This document shows positions 7,348-16,260 of a stretch of DNA of 64,000 nt, piece after piece. The notes under the pieces were generated by a model, which saw only the letters and a program-made list of their open reading frames with translations, was not told the origin of the DNA and searched no databases. Where the stretch lies: NCBI GenBank assembly GCA_050943735.1, contig JBMNPT010000006.1:1-64000 (forward strand). Reading direction: 5' to 3'. The translations under genes were made by a program, and so were the position numbers. The DNA is from JBMNPT01 sp050943735. GTDB taxonomy: Bacteria; Bacillota; Clostridia; Oscillospirales; RGIG577. The first letter of the stretch is position 1. Each line of letters starts with the position of its first letter.

Positions 7348-10300
7348 TTACTCCAAACTATTGGCCACAAACCGTTCCAGCATGGTAGCCACTTCCGCCC
7401 GGGTGCTGTTTGCCTGAGGCCGCAGCGTGCCCTGGGGATCTCCCATCAAAACTCCGGTGTCACAGGCCCATTCCACTGCATCCTGAGCCCATGCCGAAAT
7501 GGACTCCAGGTCAGTGAACTGTACCGACTGGGCTCCCTCTGCTATTTGAGGACTACCTGCGTACCGATACAGCATCACCGCCAACATCTCCCGGGTGATG
7601 GGCAGATCAGGGGAAAAGGCACCTTCGCCGGTACCCACAGTGATTCCCTCCTGAGCGGCCCAATCAGCCGCAGAGCCATACCAGGCATCCTGAGGCACAT
7701 CCAGAAAATCTTCCTTTTGAGAAGGCTCTGGTGTTCCCTCCAGCCGGTGAAGGACAGCCACCAGCATAGACCGGGTCATGGAATCATCGGGGGCAAATAC
7801 AGACTCCTGCACTCAAGCAAATAGTTCCCGGCTGGCGGCAAACTGTACCGGTGCAAAATACCATGCCTGCTGATGGATATCCCCAAAATTCTTGGTTCCA
7901 TCTACCAGCTCCAGCCGAGCAGACTCCTCCAGCCGAACAGTAAGTACTCCTGCCCGATAGACCGAACGCCGAATCACGCTGCGACTGCCGTCTTGCTCAA
8001 CCTGCACTGCCACAGCACCCGGATTGCCTTCATATGGAATCCGGAAAGTGGCATACGATGCTTCTTCCGGAATCGTAGCCTCCACTTGAACCACTCCTTC
8101 TGCAGTGGTGGTAACTACCGCAGTGGCTCCAGTTTTTTCATCTGTAACCGTCACACTTTCACCTTCAGTAGGCTGCTCCGGTTCTTCCGGTTCGCCGCCA
8201 GTGCCACCACCGGCTCCGCCTCCGCCTCCAGAACCACCGCCAGCTCCGCCGCCAGTGCCGCCACCGGTATTGCCTCCATCGCCTCCACCATCAGGCGGGG
8301 TCACCTCTTCCTCCTCCTGAGTGGGTACCTGGGTGATTTTCAGCCAGGCATCCTGACGGGCCTGCCATACCGCCTGCACAGATCCGGCAGTTTGAATGGC
8401 GTTCAGCCCTTGCTGCAAGGCAGTGGAAAGGGCCTGCTTGCCCTTGTCCGAATACAGGGTCAAATCCAACCGGTCATATTCACTTTGCAATGTCATAGCC
8501 TCGCTTCGTTTTTGACCAGCCAACTCCAACCGCTGCGCAAGACCCTGAGATACCGAATCACTGATATAGGTTTTCACTTCCGCTTCCAGTTCCTCATAAT
8601 GCGCAATGGCTGTTTGATACTCATTGAGATGTTCCGCCCGCACCTGGGACATAGCCCGAAGAGTCAATCCGTTTAGATCTGTCACCCATTGGGCTGCCTG
8701 CCGCAGGGTCATCAACTGGTTTGCAGTGTCCTGTAATTGAGCCACCGCCAACCCCATCACCAGATTTTGATCTTCTTCCCGGGTGAGAGTGCTGTACTTT
8801 TCCAAATTTTCCTGCTGCAAATCGGACAGAGCCAATTCCACATTTTCAAGCACCTGCCGGGCATTGCCTTCAGTCAACCGGGCCCCGGCAATGTATGCCA
8901 ACAGCTCTCCATGAGCTGCCTGCCAGCCGGAAACCACTTCAGTGATTCTCTGCTCCACAGTCCAGACTCTATTCATAGCCGCAATGCCATTGTCCAAAGC
9001 CTGCTGCATTCTTCCCTCATCATCGGCCTGTTCAATGATCTGAACCGCTGTAGCATACGCCTGTGCCAATGCGTCCCAATCCTGAGCCGTATAGCGATGG
9101 TCCTCCTCTTCCGATGCGCTGTAACTGCGGAAGGCTTCCTCCAATTGTGTCAGATATTTCTTTCTCTGTTCACTGACCGGCACACGCCACACCGCATACA
9201 ACGATACGACTTCTCCCTGCTCAGCAGCAAGGTTTTGCACCTGTGCCTGATTGACATATCGCACTTTTCCTTCTGCCGAGAGGGCCCAGCCGGCAAATTC
9301 CCATCCATCTCTGGTAAAGGGATTGTCCGGCAGCGTCACATTCTGACCATACACCGCCTGTATTTCCTGAGGTTCTCCCTCCCCCTGGTTGGCCAGCAAT
9401 TGAATGGTATAATGATTGGGTTTCCACTGAGCATAGAGAGTCACCCGATCTCCGTCGGTTTTCTTACCGGCCAGATTGACCACCACTTCTTCGTCCTGCT
9501 TCACCTGATAATCCTCATTGGGCAGCGTGCTCCAATGGGAAAAGGAATAACCGCGCCGGGTGAAGGTATTTGGGGGAAGTGCTGTCTCTTCCTCCCATTG
9601 TGACCCCATGGACTGCATGGAACCATTTCCTCCGTTGGCCGAAAAATAAATGGTATAGCGATTGGGAATGCGTTTGCTGTACAGGGTCTGCCCTTCTGCG
9701 GACATTTCCTTCTGCGCAGGGATGGTGCACTCTTCATCCAAATACCATGCCGCTCGATCATACCCATCTATGGGATTTTGCTCCTCGTAATCATCCAGAT
9801 AGACAGTCAGATCAGGCTGATAGGGCAAATAGATCTTCTCAGCGAAATTGTTGCGAACCACAAAACCTCCCCCTTCCAGCTTGGTATTGTGGCTCATATC
9901 CAATTCCCGCAGCCGATTGTGGTCAATGTGCAGGAATTTCAGTTCTGTCAGATGACTCACATCAATGGATTCCAGCTGATTATCAAAGGTTTCAATGAAT
10001 TCCAGTTTTGCATTGTCGCGCAGAGACAATTCGGTAAGCAGATTATGTCGGCTGTACATCGAAAGCAATTGAGTGCATCCATCCAGAGTCAAGTTTCGGA
10101 TGTAGTTCATTTCACAGTTCAGAGAAATCAGCTTGTCATGTCCTGTGAGGTCCAGCTGCTGCAATCGGTTAAAACTGCAGTTCAATCCCTCCAGCAGCCG
10201 GTTGGCTAACAAATCCAAAGACTCCAGCCGGTTGTTGGCGCAGTACAGGCGAGTCAATTTAAGGTTGCCGGACAGGTCCAAAGCAGTCAAATTGTTTTGG

Positions 10301-10617
10301 GAACAGTTGAGTACTTCCAGGTTGGGAAAGGCTTCCAGTCCTTCCAGACTGCTAAGTCCCAGTCCGGACAGGTTGAGTTCTTTTACCGCCAGTCGCTCCT
10401 CTTCTGTGAGAATCCCGTCTGCCCCCACTCCATTGAGGTTTTTAGGGTCCCGCAGCCATTGCTGAAACTTGGGGTCTGTAAAAGTGCTGGAAATCACCAC
10501 TTCCCCTTGTATGGTGTCGGCCCATGGCTCAGCCAGAGCGGCAGCCGATAACATCAGCTGTCCCGCTAAAAGAAAGGCGGTCAATCCCGCCAATATTTTT
10601 TTCGTCTGTTGTGTCAT
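7348..10617 (-). pseudogene. LRR/Flg_new/SLH cell-surface protein interrupted by in-frame TGA
   Basis: A 1090-codon frame broken once by TGA at 7815-7813 (codon 935). Order: signal peptide (LTAFLLAGQLMLSAAALA); leucine-rich repeats with recurrent LxxLxLSxN units (residues about 60-270); two InlB-type Flg_new repeats (YTIYFSANGG..., HYTIQLLANQG...); a helical stalk (about 480-730); a Gly-rich linker; a beta domain; then three SLH repeats for anchoring to secondary wall polymer. The stop falls in SLH 1, within RELFA-stop-VQESVFAP, where the SLH consensus has Gly. A single GGA-to-TGA change would explain it. The product would lose most of its SLH anchor, so it would be secreted or unstable. Adhesin-like function is inference. 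Confidence 0.85.
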
Positions 10618-10724
10618 ATCGTATCATTTCTCCTATTGCATATTTTATTTCATATTATTTCAATATGTTTTATTCGATCTGTTTCATTATACGAATTTTA
10701 CTCCGGCTTGTCAATGGAAAATAT

Positions 10725-10756
10725 AAAGAAGCGGATTCACCCGAATCCGCTTCTTT
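10725..10756 (-). terminator. Terminator after the M56 metallopeptidase gene
   Basis: A 14-bp stem (AAAGAAGCGGATTC) with a 4-nt ACCC loop, symmetric A/T flanks, just past the M56 gene. Confidence 0.85.
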
Positions 10757-10760
10757 TCTT

Positions 10761-12977
10761 TCAAGATTGTATCACCAAACTCTGTGCCAGCTGGGATAGT
10801 TCTGTTTGTGAAAACATTCCTTCCGCCACTGTGATTTCTACAAAATAGGGCATTGCTGCCCAGTCATAAGCAAGTACACAATCCATTCGCTGAAAATCAG
10901 CAGCAGCCCCACTTTCTGCCTGAGTCAGGTCTTGCCAGAAATAGTGGGCAGTGGCACAGGCCCCAGTGCTGGAGCTTTTTTGCACGTGATAGTCCTCGTA
11001 CCCGGCATGATTGGACAGAGCCACTGTGGCAAAGATTTTCATGGGCAGCTCATTTTTTCCTGTCTGTAGGGAGCGCAAATCCTCAGTATATGTAGTCCCC
11101 AGCCCATACAACCGAAGTGTCCCTATCTTCTCCCCTGCCTGCAACAGATCCAATGCAGGCGCGTCATACCAGGGCTCCTGAGACTGCCGCACATCAGTGC
11201 CATCCGGCAGCTGAAGGGAAATCTCCACCTGTTGTCCACTCTTGAATGTATAACCCAGCAGGGTTTGTCCCCCACCCTGCTGAACCTCTACAGCGGCTTC
11301 CTCATAGCCCACTGCCTCGGCGTAAGAAAATGGTGCGGTCAATTCCACAAAGTTGGCCGCGTACTCCTGATACGTATTGGGCTGTTCCTCTGTCATGAAA
11401 GCCACCCGCAGCATCACGCTGACCAGCTCTCCCCGATCTGTGTCCAATGTGCCGTGGTATCTCTCTCCTTCCTGCCAGTCCATCTCCCAATCCAGCAAAC
11501 TCTGCACCGAATAGGTTCCCGGCTCTGTTGCAAAAGTAGCATTCAGCGAAATGGTCAAATGGGTTTTTCCATCTTGAGAAACCGGCAGCTGCTCCGGCAG
11601 TGTGAAGGAAATCGTATCATCCTCATACATCGTCAGCGTACTCAATGTCTGGGCAATCACAGCCTGTGCGTTGTCCGGGGTCAACGTAGGCTGTGCAGAT
11701 GCCACATCCCCATTGGCGCAGATATTGCTAAGATACCGGCAAAACTCCTGATCTCCCACCTGATAGGTTTTTCCTTCATATTGGGTATATACCCGATCCT
11801 CAGTGTTGGAGTATCCGTCAAAGCTCCAGGCCGTCCCATCGGTCAATTGAACCGCCAAAGAGTACAGCGCCGGATCCTCCACGTCCCGACTTCTCTGTAA
11901 ATGATTGAGTCCCTGCAAACGGGACTGTAACTCTTCAATCTGAGCCTGAGACAGCTTACGTGTCTGAGACGCTCCCTGTCCGGCCCGCAAATCCTGTGTG
12001 GAAGCCTCTACAATGAGATTGTCCGAAAAATGGTAGGATGGCACATAGGGGTTGGTTAAAAAACAAACGGCCACCCCTGCACAAACCACCATTGTGGCAA
12101 GCACAATCCAAAAGGCTGGCTTTTGATAATGCAAAATGGTTTTCACTCGTTTTTTCACCCCTACTTCTCCAAAAGCCAGTGGACAAGCACTGACCCGCCT
12201 TTGCCGGGTGCTGCAAGTCAACAATGCCTGAGAATAATCCGCTTTCTGTTCCATTCCCAGTTCTTCAATGACTCTTTCGTCACAGGCCAATTCAATGTCC
12301 CGGCACAGTAAAACATAGGACAGCCATACCAATGGATGAAACCAATACACCGCCAGCAGCAGAAACCCCAGTAATTTCCAAAAGTGGTCTCCACGCCGGA
12401 TGTGCATTTGTTCATGCACCACCACATACTTTTTGTTTTTTTCTTCTATTAAAAATGGCAGATAAATTTTAGGGTGTACAATTCCCAACACAAACGGAGA
12501 GGAAATCCGTTCACTTTGAAAGAGATTGGCTTCTATCTTTACCGCTGTGCTCACCTGTCTGCGCAGACGGATGTAACTCACAGTCAAATAGACCAGCATC
12601 AGCGCACAGCCTGTAATCCAGATTATAGCCAAAATCAACATCCAGATTTGCATGGGATTTGCGCTGGCTGCCGGATTGGGTGCAAAACTCTCCCCTAACA
12701 CTGGATTGACCACATTGTTGATTGCGGTCACACCACTGTAAATAGCCGGCTTGGCATCGGTCATAATGTCCGGGCTGATGGTCGTTCCGCTGGGAAGCAG
12801 GCTCAATGTACTCTCCAACGTAAACGGGCAGATCAGCCGAAACGCCACAAGACCCCACAGCCACACAAAAATTCTTCTGGGTGCTTTTCGCAGTACAACT
12901 CTCAGCACCAATACCGCCAGAATCAACCAGCTTGCGGAAATGCTCATGTTCAGAATTTGAACAAAGAGATCAGCCAT
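10761..12977 (-). CDS. BlaR1/MecR1-type M56 membrane metallopeptidase sensor
   Basis: A 738-aa protein. Four N-terminal membrane segments surround an M56 zinc protease domain with HEQMH (VVHEQMHIRRGDH) and the downstream ELACDE glutamate ligand. A large C-terminal extracellular part (residues about 320-738) is not a recognisable penicillin-binding domain, so the signal need not be a beta-lactam. Family members cleave their cognate BlaI-type repressor after ligand sensing. The ATG at 12977 has GGAG 7 nt upstream and overlaps the repressor stop codon by 8 nt, showing coupling to the upstream gene. No beta-lactamase gene is in the operon. Confidence 0.85.
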   Translation of the reverse strand: MADLFVQILNMSISASWLILAVLVLRVVLRKAPRRIFVWLWGLVAFRLICPFTLESTLSLLPSGTTISPDIMTDAKPAIYSGVTAINNVVNPVLGESFAPNPAASANPMQIWMLILAIIWITGCALMLVYLTVSYIRLRRQVSTAVKIEANLFQSERISSPFVLGIVHPKIYLPFLIEEKNKKYVVVHEQMHIRRGDHFWKLLGFLLLAVYWFHPLVWLSYVLLCRDIELACDERVIEELGMEQKADYSQALLTCSTRQRRVSACPLAFGEVGVKKRVKTILHYQKPAFWIVLATMVVCAGVAVCFLTNPYVPSYHFSDNLIVEASTQDLRAGQGASQTRKLSQAQIEELQSRLQGLNHLQRSRDVEDPALYSLAVQLTDGTAWSFDGYSNTEDRVYTQYEGKTYQVGDQEFCRYLSNICANGDVASAQPTLTPDNAQAVIAQTLSTLTMYEDDTISFTLPEQLPVSQDGKTHLTISLNATFATEPGTYSVQSLLDWEMDWQEGERYHGTLDTDRGELVSVMLRVAFMTEEQPNTYQEYAANFVELTAPFSYAEAVGYEEAAVEVQQGGGQTLLGYTFKSGQQVEISLQLPDGTDVRQSQEPWYDAPALDLLQAGEKIGTLRLYGLGTTYTEDLRSLQTGKNELPMKIFATVALSNHAGYEDYHVQKSSSTGACATAHYFWQDLTQAESGAAADFQRMDCVLAYDWAAMPYFVEITVAEGMFSQTELSQLAQSLVIQS

Positions 12978-13344
12978 GATCATTCTCCTCTCTGAAACGA
13001 TCAATCATTTTCTGCACTTCATCAATTTCTGTCTGTGAAATCCGTTGATGCCTGGTAAAGGCGGCAATAAAAGCAGGAAGGGAGCCCTCAAACTTTTTTT
13101 CCACCAGTTCCTCAATCTCAGCGGCCTGTATCTCATCTTTGCTGACAAGAGAAGTCACCACCGTATTTTCATTTTTGAGAACCCCTCTCTCAGAAAGCCG
13201 CTTGATAACGGTATAGGTGGTTGTGGGCTTCCACCCCAGTTTGTCCTTGCATAACTGCACCAACTGACTGCTTTTCACCGGTTCATTTTCCCACAGAATC
13301 AGGCAAAAACGGTATTCACTTTCGAAAATTTTAGGGGTTTCCAT
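12970..13344 (-). CDS. BlaI/MecI/CopY-family repressor
   Basis: A 124-aa winged-helix repressor: winged HTH (SSQLVQLCKDKLGWKPTTTYTVIKRL) over the first 75 residues, then a dimerisation helix region. Family members repress their own operon and are inactivated by cleavage by the partner M56 protease, encoded immediately downstream here. The start ATG 13344 has GGAGAG 7 nt upstream. The two palindromes upstream (13361-13400) overlap the promoter and are the likely autoregulatory operators. Confidence 0.9.
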   Translation of the reverse strand: METPKIFESEYRFCLILWENEPVKSSQLVQLCKDKLGWKPTTTYTVIKRLSERGVLKNENTVVTSLVSKDEIQAAEIEELVEKKFEGSLPAFIAAFTRHQRISQTEIDEVQKMIDRFREENDHG

Positions 13345-13360
13345 CTTTCGCTCTCCTTTC

Positions 13361-13413
13361 TCTAATCTGTTAGAGTACAATTTGAGTCTAACACGTTAGA
13401 GTGTTTTTGTCAA
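13361..13413 (-). promoter_or_regulatory. Promoter and twin palindromic operators of the BlaI/BlaR1-type operon
   Basis: Minus-strand TTGACA (13413-13408) and TAGACT (13390-13385) are 17 nt apart. Two 14-bp palindromes, TCTAACACGTTAGA (13387-13400) and TCTAATCTGTTAGA (13361-13374), are centred 26 bp apart. The first covers the -10 box and the second the expected transcript start. This is the arrangement of BlaI-family operators. Confidence 0.75.
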
Positions 13414-13519
13414 CCTTTTATGCTTCTTTCCAAAGAGTCCAGTCCGCTTGCCAAATCCCACTCTTGCCCCTATAATAAATGCAGATCTACACCACAAGCT
13501 GACTTGAAAAAACAGTATA

Positions 13520-13978
13520 TTATCCTCCTTGCAACACAGTCACTGTGAGCAATCCTTTTTGGGCACGTTTCTGGGCATACTCCAGCAACTGTAGGGCATT
13601 ACTGGCTGGATGCCATGCATACGCGATCAAATAGTCCACATGATCCACCAGATATCGGTTGGCTTTCACAATAGCCAATCTGCGTGGAACCGTTTCCATG
13701 CCTGGCGGATAATAGACGTGATCAAAATCATCCAATCTCCCCATAGATGACTCAGGAGAATAATAAGGCAGCAGCAAAGATAACCCCACATCTGCATGTA
13801 CCTGTTTTGCTGCCAATACCGCTTGTGTAGCTAGACGATCAAATCCACCATAATGTCCCACAATAAATTCTGTTACCCCAAGCTCTACAATGTGGCGCTC
13901 AATTTCGGCCAGTAAATTTGGATAAATTTTTTTGGACGCCTCTCTATGACCAATAAAAAAGCAACTGTTTCTGCGCAT
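13520..13978 (-). CDS. SLOG-superfamily (DUF1273/YspA-like) protein
   Basis: A 152-aa protein with a Rossmann-like SLOG fold: N-terminal FFIGHREAS strand-loop, VGHYGGFDRLA as the second conserved glycine-rich segment, and a C-terminal ALQLLEYAQ helix. SLOG proteins bind nucleotide-derived ligands; this subfamily is widespread in Firmicutes and has no assigned reaction. It is transcribed divergently from the XRE gene at 14076, with a perfect palindrome between, so the XRE protein probably controls it. Confidence 0.75.
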   Translation of the reverse strand: MRRNSCFFIGHREASKKIYPNLLAEIERHIVELGVTEFIVGHYGGFDRLATQAVLAAKQVHADVGLSLLLPYYSPESSMGRLDDFDHVYYPPGMETVPRRLAIVKANRYLVDHVDYLIAYAWHPASNALQLLEYAQKRAQKGLLTVTVLQGG

Positions 13979-13990
13979 ATTTATATCACC

Positions 13991-14023
13991 AACCCTTTTG
14001 AGTTATATTAACTCAAAAGGGTT
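13991..14023. promoter_or_regulatory. 33-nt perfect palindrome between SLOG and XRE genes
   Basis: Two 15-bp arms (AACCCTTTTGAGTTA) flank a 3-bp TAT centre, 13 bp upstream of the SLOG ATG and about 50 bp upstream of the XRE ATG. Position suits an operator shared by the divergent genes. A transcript hairpin is a weaker alternative. Confidence 0.6.
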
Positions 14024-14075
14024 AATCTTTTCAAGGTCAAACAGGTATCATTTTTTTAGGAATGAGGTGATACCC

Positions 14076-14318
14076 ATGAATATTGGCGAAGCAGTACGAG
14101 AACGAATCATAGAATTATGCCGAAAACAGAATATTTCCATCAATAAACTCAGCAGCATGAGCGGGGTTACCCAATCCACTGTAAACAATATCGTCAGTGG
14201 ACGCAATCATAGCACTACCATCTCCACCATCAAAAAACTTTGCGACGGATTGGGTATCACCATCGAAGAATTTTTCCACTCGGAATTGTTTCGAAATTTA
14301 GAGCAGGAGCTTAAATAA
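14076..14318 (+). CDS. XRE-family DNA-binding protein
   Basis: An 80-aa protein, almost entirely a helix-turn-helix domain (SINKLSSMSGVTQSTVNNIV) with the recognition helix followed by the TISTIKKLCDGLGITIEEFF tail of Cro/C1-type regulators. The ATG 14076 has GAGGTGA a few nt upstream; a longer frame starting at 13998 would run through the palindrome. It is one of few plus-strand genes here. It probably binds the 33-nt palindrome at 13991 and regulates itself and the SLOG gene. Confidence 0.85.
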   Translation: MNIGEAVRERIIELCRKQNISINKLSSMSGVTQSTVNNIVSGRNHSTTISTIKKLCDGLGITIEEFFHSELFRNLEQELK

Positions 14319-14345
14319 TGGAAATAAAAAGTTCATTTCAAAAAA

Positions 14346-14386
14346 TAAAAAGGTCTCACTGATCAGCAAAATCAGTGAGACTTTTT
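14346..14386 (+). terminator. Terminator after the XRE gene
   Basis: An 11-bp stem (GTCTCACTGAT) with a 7-nt loop, A-rich before and TTTTT after; likely bidirectional. Confidence 0.85.
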
Positions 14387-14395
14387 CTCTTAGAA

Positions 14396-14543
14396 TAAAA
14401 ATTTTGCGTATTCGCAAGCCACCCAAAATTTCAAAACAAATCGGGTTTTGATGGGTGCTATCAATCTGCTATCAAATTGGGAATCTGAAAATCAAAAACC
14501 CAGTGTTTATGCGGGTTTGCGGGCCCTCATATCCACTTTTTGC
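14396..14543. other. Possible decayed integration end at guaA 3' flank
   Basis: No gene is visible. The segment holds two copies of TGCTATCAA at an 11-bp period (14456-14464 and 14467-14475) and A/T-rich sequence leading to the guaA stop. Such repeats are common at ends of integrase-type elements. This resembles a leftover element end. Confidence 0.35.
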
Positions 14544-16082
14544 TTATTCCCACTCGATGGTTGCGGGGGGCTTACTGGTGATGTCATAAACAATGCGGTT
14601 AATTCCTTTAACTTCATTGACAATTCGCACCGATACCCGGTCCAGTACTTCATAGGGAATTCTTGCCCAATCGGCCGTCATAAAATCGCTGGTGGTCACC
14701 GCACGCAATGCCAGTGTATAATCATAGGTCCGTCCGTCCCCCATTACACCTACACTACGTGTATTGGTGAGCACTGCAAAATACTGATTGATGGAACGAT
14801 CCAGTCCAGCATTTGCAATCTCCTCCCGATAGATGGCATCTGCATCCCGCAAGATATCCAGCTTTTCCTTGGTGAGATCCCCAATGACACGAATGGCCAA
14901 TCCGGGTCCCGGAAAAGGCTGTCGCATCACCAAATACTCCGGCAGTCCCAACTCACGTCCCAATTGACGTACTTCATCCTTGAAGAGTAGCCGCAACGGC
15001 TCAATAATTTCTTTGAAATCCACATAATCGGGCAACCCACCTACATTATGGTGGCTCTTGATCACCGCAGCATCTCCTACACCTGACTCAATCACGTCAG
15101 GATAAATAGTCCCCTGCACCAGATAATCCACTCGTCCAATTTTCTTGGCTTCTTCTTCAAATACCCGAATGAATTCTTCCCCGATGATTTTTCTCTTGCG
15201 CTCCGGTTCCGCTTCTCCTGCCAGCTTTAACAAAAATCTGGTTTCCGCATCCACACGCACAAAATGAATGTCCCATTTGGCAAACGCCTGCTCCACTTCA
15301 TCGCCCTCATTTTTACGCATCAGGCCATGATCTACAAATACACAGGTGAGCTGATTACCCACAGCTTCCGCCAGCAAAGCCGCTGCTACCGAAGAATCCA
15401 CTCCCCCGGACAGGGCCAACAGTACTTTGCCTTTTCCAACCTTTTCCCGAATGGCTGCAATAGAGGAACGCTTATACTCCTCCATGGTCCAGTCGCCAGT
15501 ACATCCGCACACTTCGTACAGGAAACTACGTAACATGTCTTTGCCGTTGGGCGTGTGGTTCACTTCTGGATGGAACTGCACACCATACAGCTTCTTCTCT
15601 GCGCATTCCATAGCTGCAGTAGGACAGGTATCGGTCACCGCCGTCACCCGAAATCCCTCCGGTACCTGGGAAATGTAATCCGTATGGCTCATCCAGCAGA
15701 TTTCCTGTTCCGCCAGATTTTGGAACAGCACACTGCTGCTCTCCAATCGCACTTCTGTTTTTCCGTATTCGCTCTTTTCCGCTGCACTGCACACTGTACC
15801 GCCCAGTGTATAGGCCATCAGCTGGCATCCGTAGCAAATGCCCAACACTGGAATGCCCAATTCCAGTACTTCACGCCCACAGTGGGGAGAGACCGGATCA
15901 TACACACTATTGGGTCCGCCGGTAAAAATAATGCCCGCCGGCTGCATCTGACGGATTTCCTCTACGGAAATGGTGTAGGGCTTCACTTCACAATACACAT
16001 TGCATTCCCGCACTCGCCGGGCAATCAGTTGATTGTATTGTCCGCCAAAATCCATAATCAATATCATCTGATGTTTCTTCAT
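14544..16082 (-). CDS. guaA: GMP synthase (glutamine-hydrolysing)
   Basis: A 512-aa canonical GuaA, making GMP from XMP, glutamine and ATP. The amidotransferase domain has the nucleophile in GICYGC (about residue 82) and the His/Glu pair in GVQFHPEVNHT. The ATP-pyrophosphatase has ALSGGVDSS, and the C-terminal dimerisation domain ends TIEWE. The ATG at 16082 is chosen because GAGGA lies 6 nt upstream, whereas the ATG at 16088 abuts it. A TATAAT-like -10 box is near 16128-16133, with no convincing -35. No purine riboswitch is evident in the leader. Confidence 0.97.
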   Translation of the reverse strand: MKKHQMILIMDFGGQYNQLIARRVRECNVYCEVKPYTISVEEIRQMQPAGIIFTGGPNSVYDPVSPHCGREVLELGIPVLGICYGCQLMAYTLGGTVCSAAEKSEYGKTEVRLESSSVLFQNLAEQEICWMSHTDYISQVPEGFRVTAVTDTCPTAAMECAEKKLYGVQFHPEVNHTPNGKDMLRSFLYEVCGCTGDWTMEEYKRSSIAAIREKVGKGKVLLALSGGVDSSVAAALLAEAVGNQLTCVFVDHGLMRKNEGDEVEQAFAKWDIHFVRVDAETRFLLKLAGEAEPERKRKIIGEEFIRVFEEEAKKIGRVDYLVQGTIYPDVIESGVGDAAVIKSHHNVGGLPDYVDFKEIIEPLRLLFKDEVRQLGRELGLPEYLVMRQPFPGPGLAIRVIGDLTKEKLDILRDADAIYREEIANAGLDRSINQYFAVLTNTRSVGVMGDGRTYDYTLALRAVTTSDFMTADWARIPYEVLDRVSVRIVNEVKGINRIVYDITSKPPATIEWE

Positions 16083-16223
16083 TCTCATTCCTCACTATCC
16101 CGGTTTTCCATTCATAAATATGTCCTTATTATATCACACCATACTCCCATGGAAAACCAGTTTTTCCCATACTGATCTCCAAAATTGTACCCTAGTCGAT
16201 CCACCATTTTTGTGCGTTTTTTG

Positions 16224-16254
16224 ACAAAAAAGGAGCGGCGCCCAGCGCCGCTCC
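16224..16254 (-). terminator. Terminator after metK
   Basis: A 9-bp GC-rich stem (GGAGCGGCG) with a 5-nt loop, followed on the minus strand by TTTTTTGTC. Confidence 0.88.
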
Positions 16255-16260
16255 TCCCTA

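Noticed and set aside
7813..7815. Recoding of TGA as selenocysteine or a reassigned codon
   Set aside because: TGA is used as a normal stop throughout the window, SLH repeats have Gly here and no Cys/Sec role, and no downstream SECIS-like element stands out.
8190..8290. Short repeated units suggesting a repeat array
   Set aside because: They encode the Gly-rich linker of the SLH protein; low-complexity coding, not CRISPR or a satellite.
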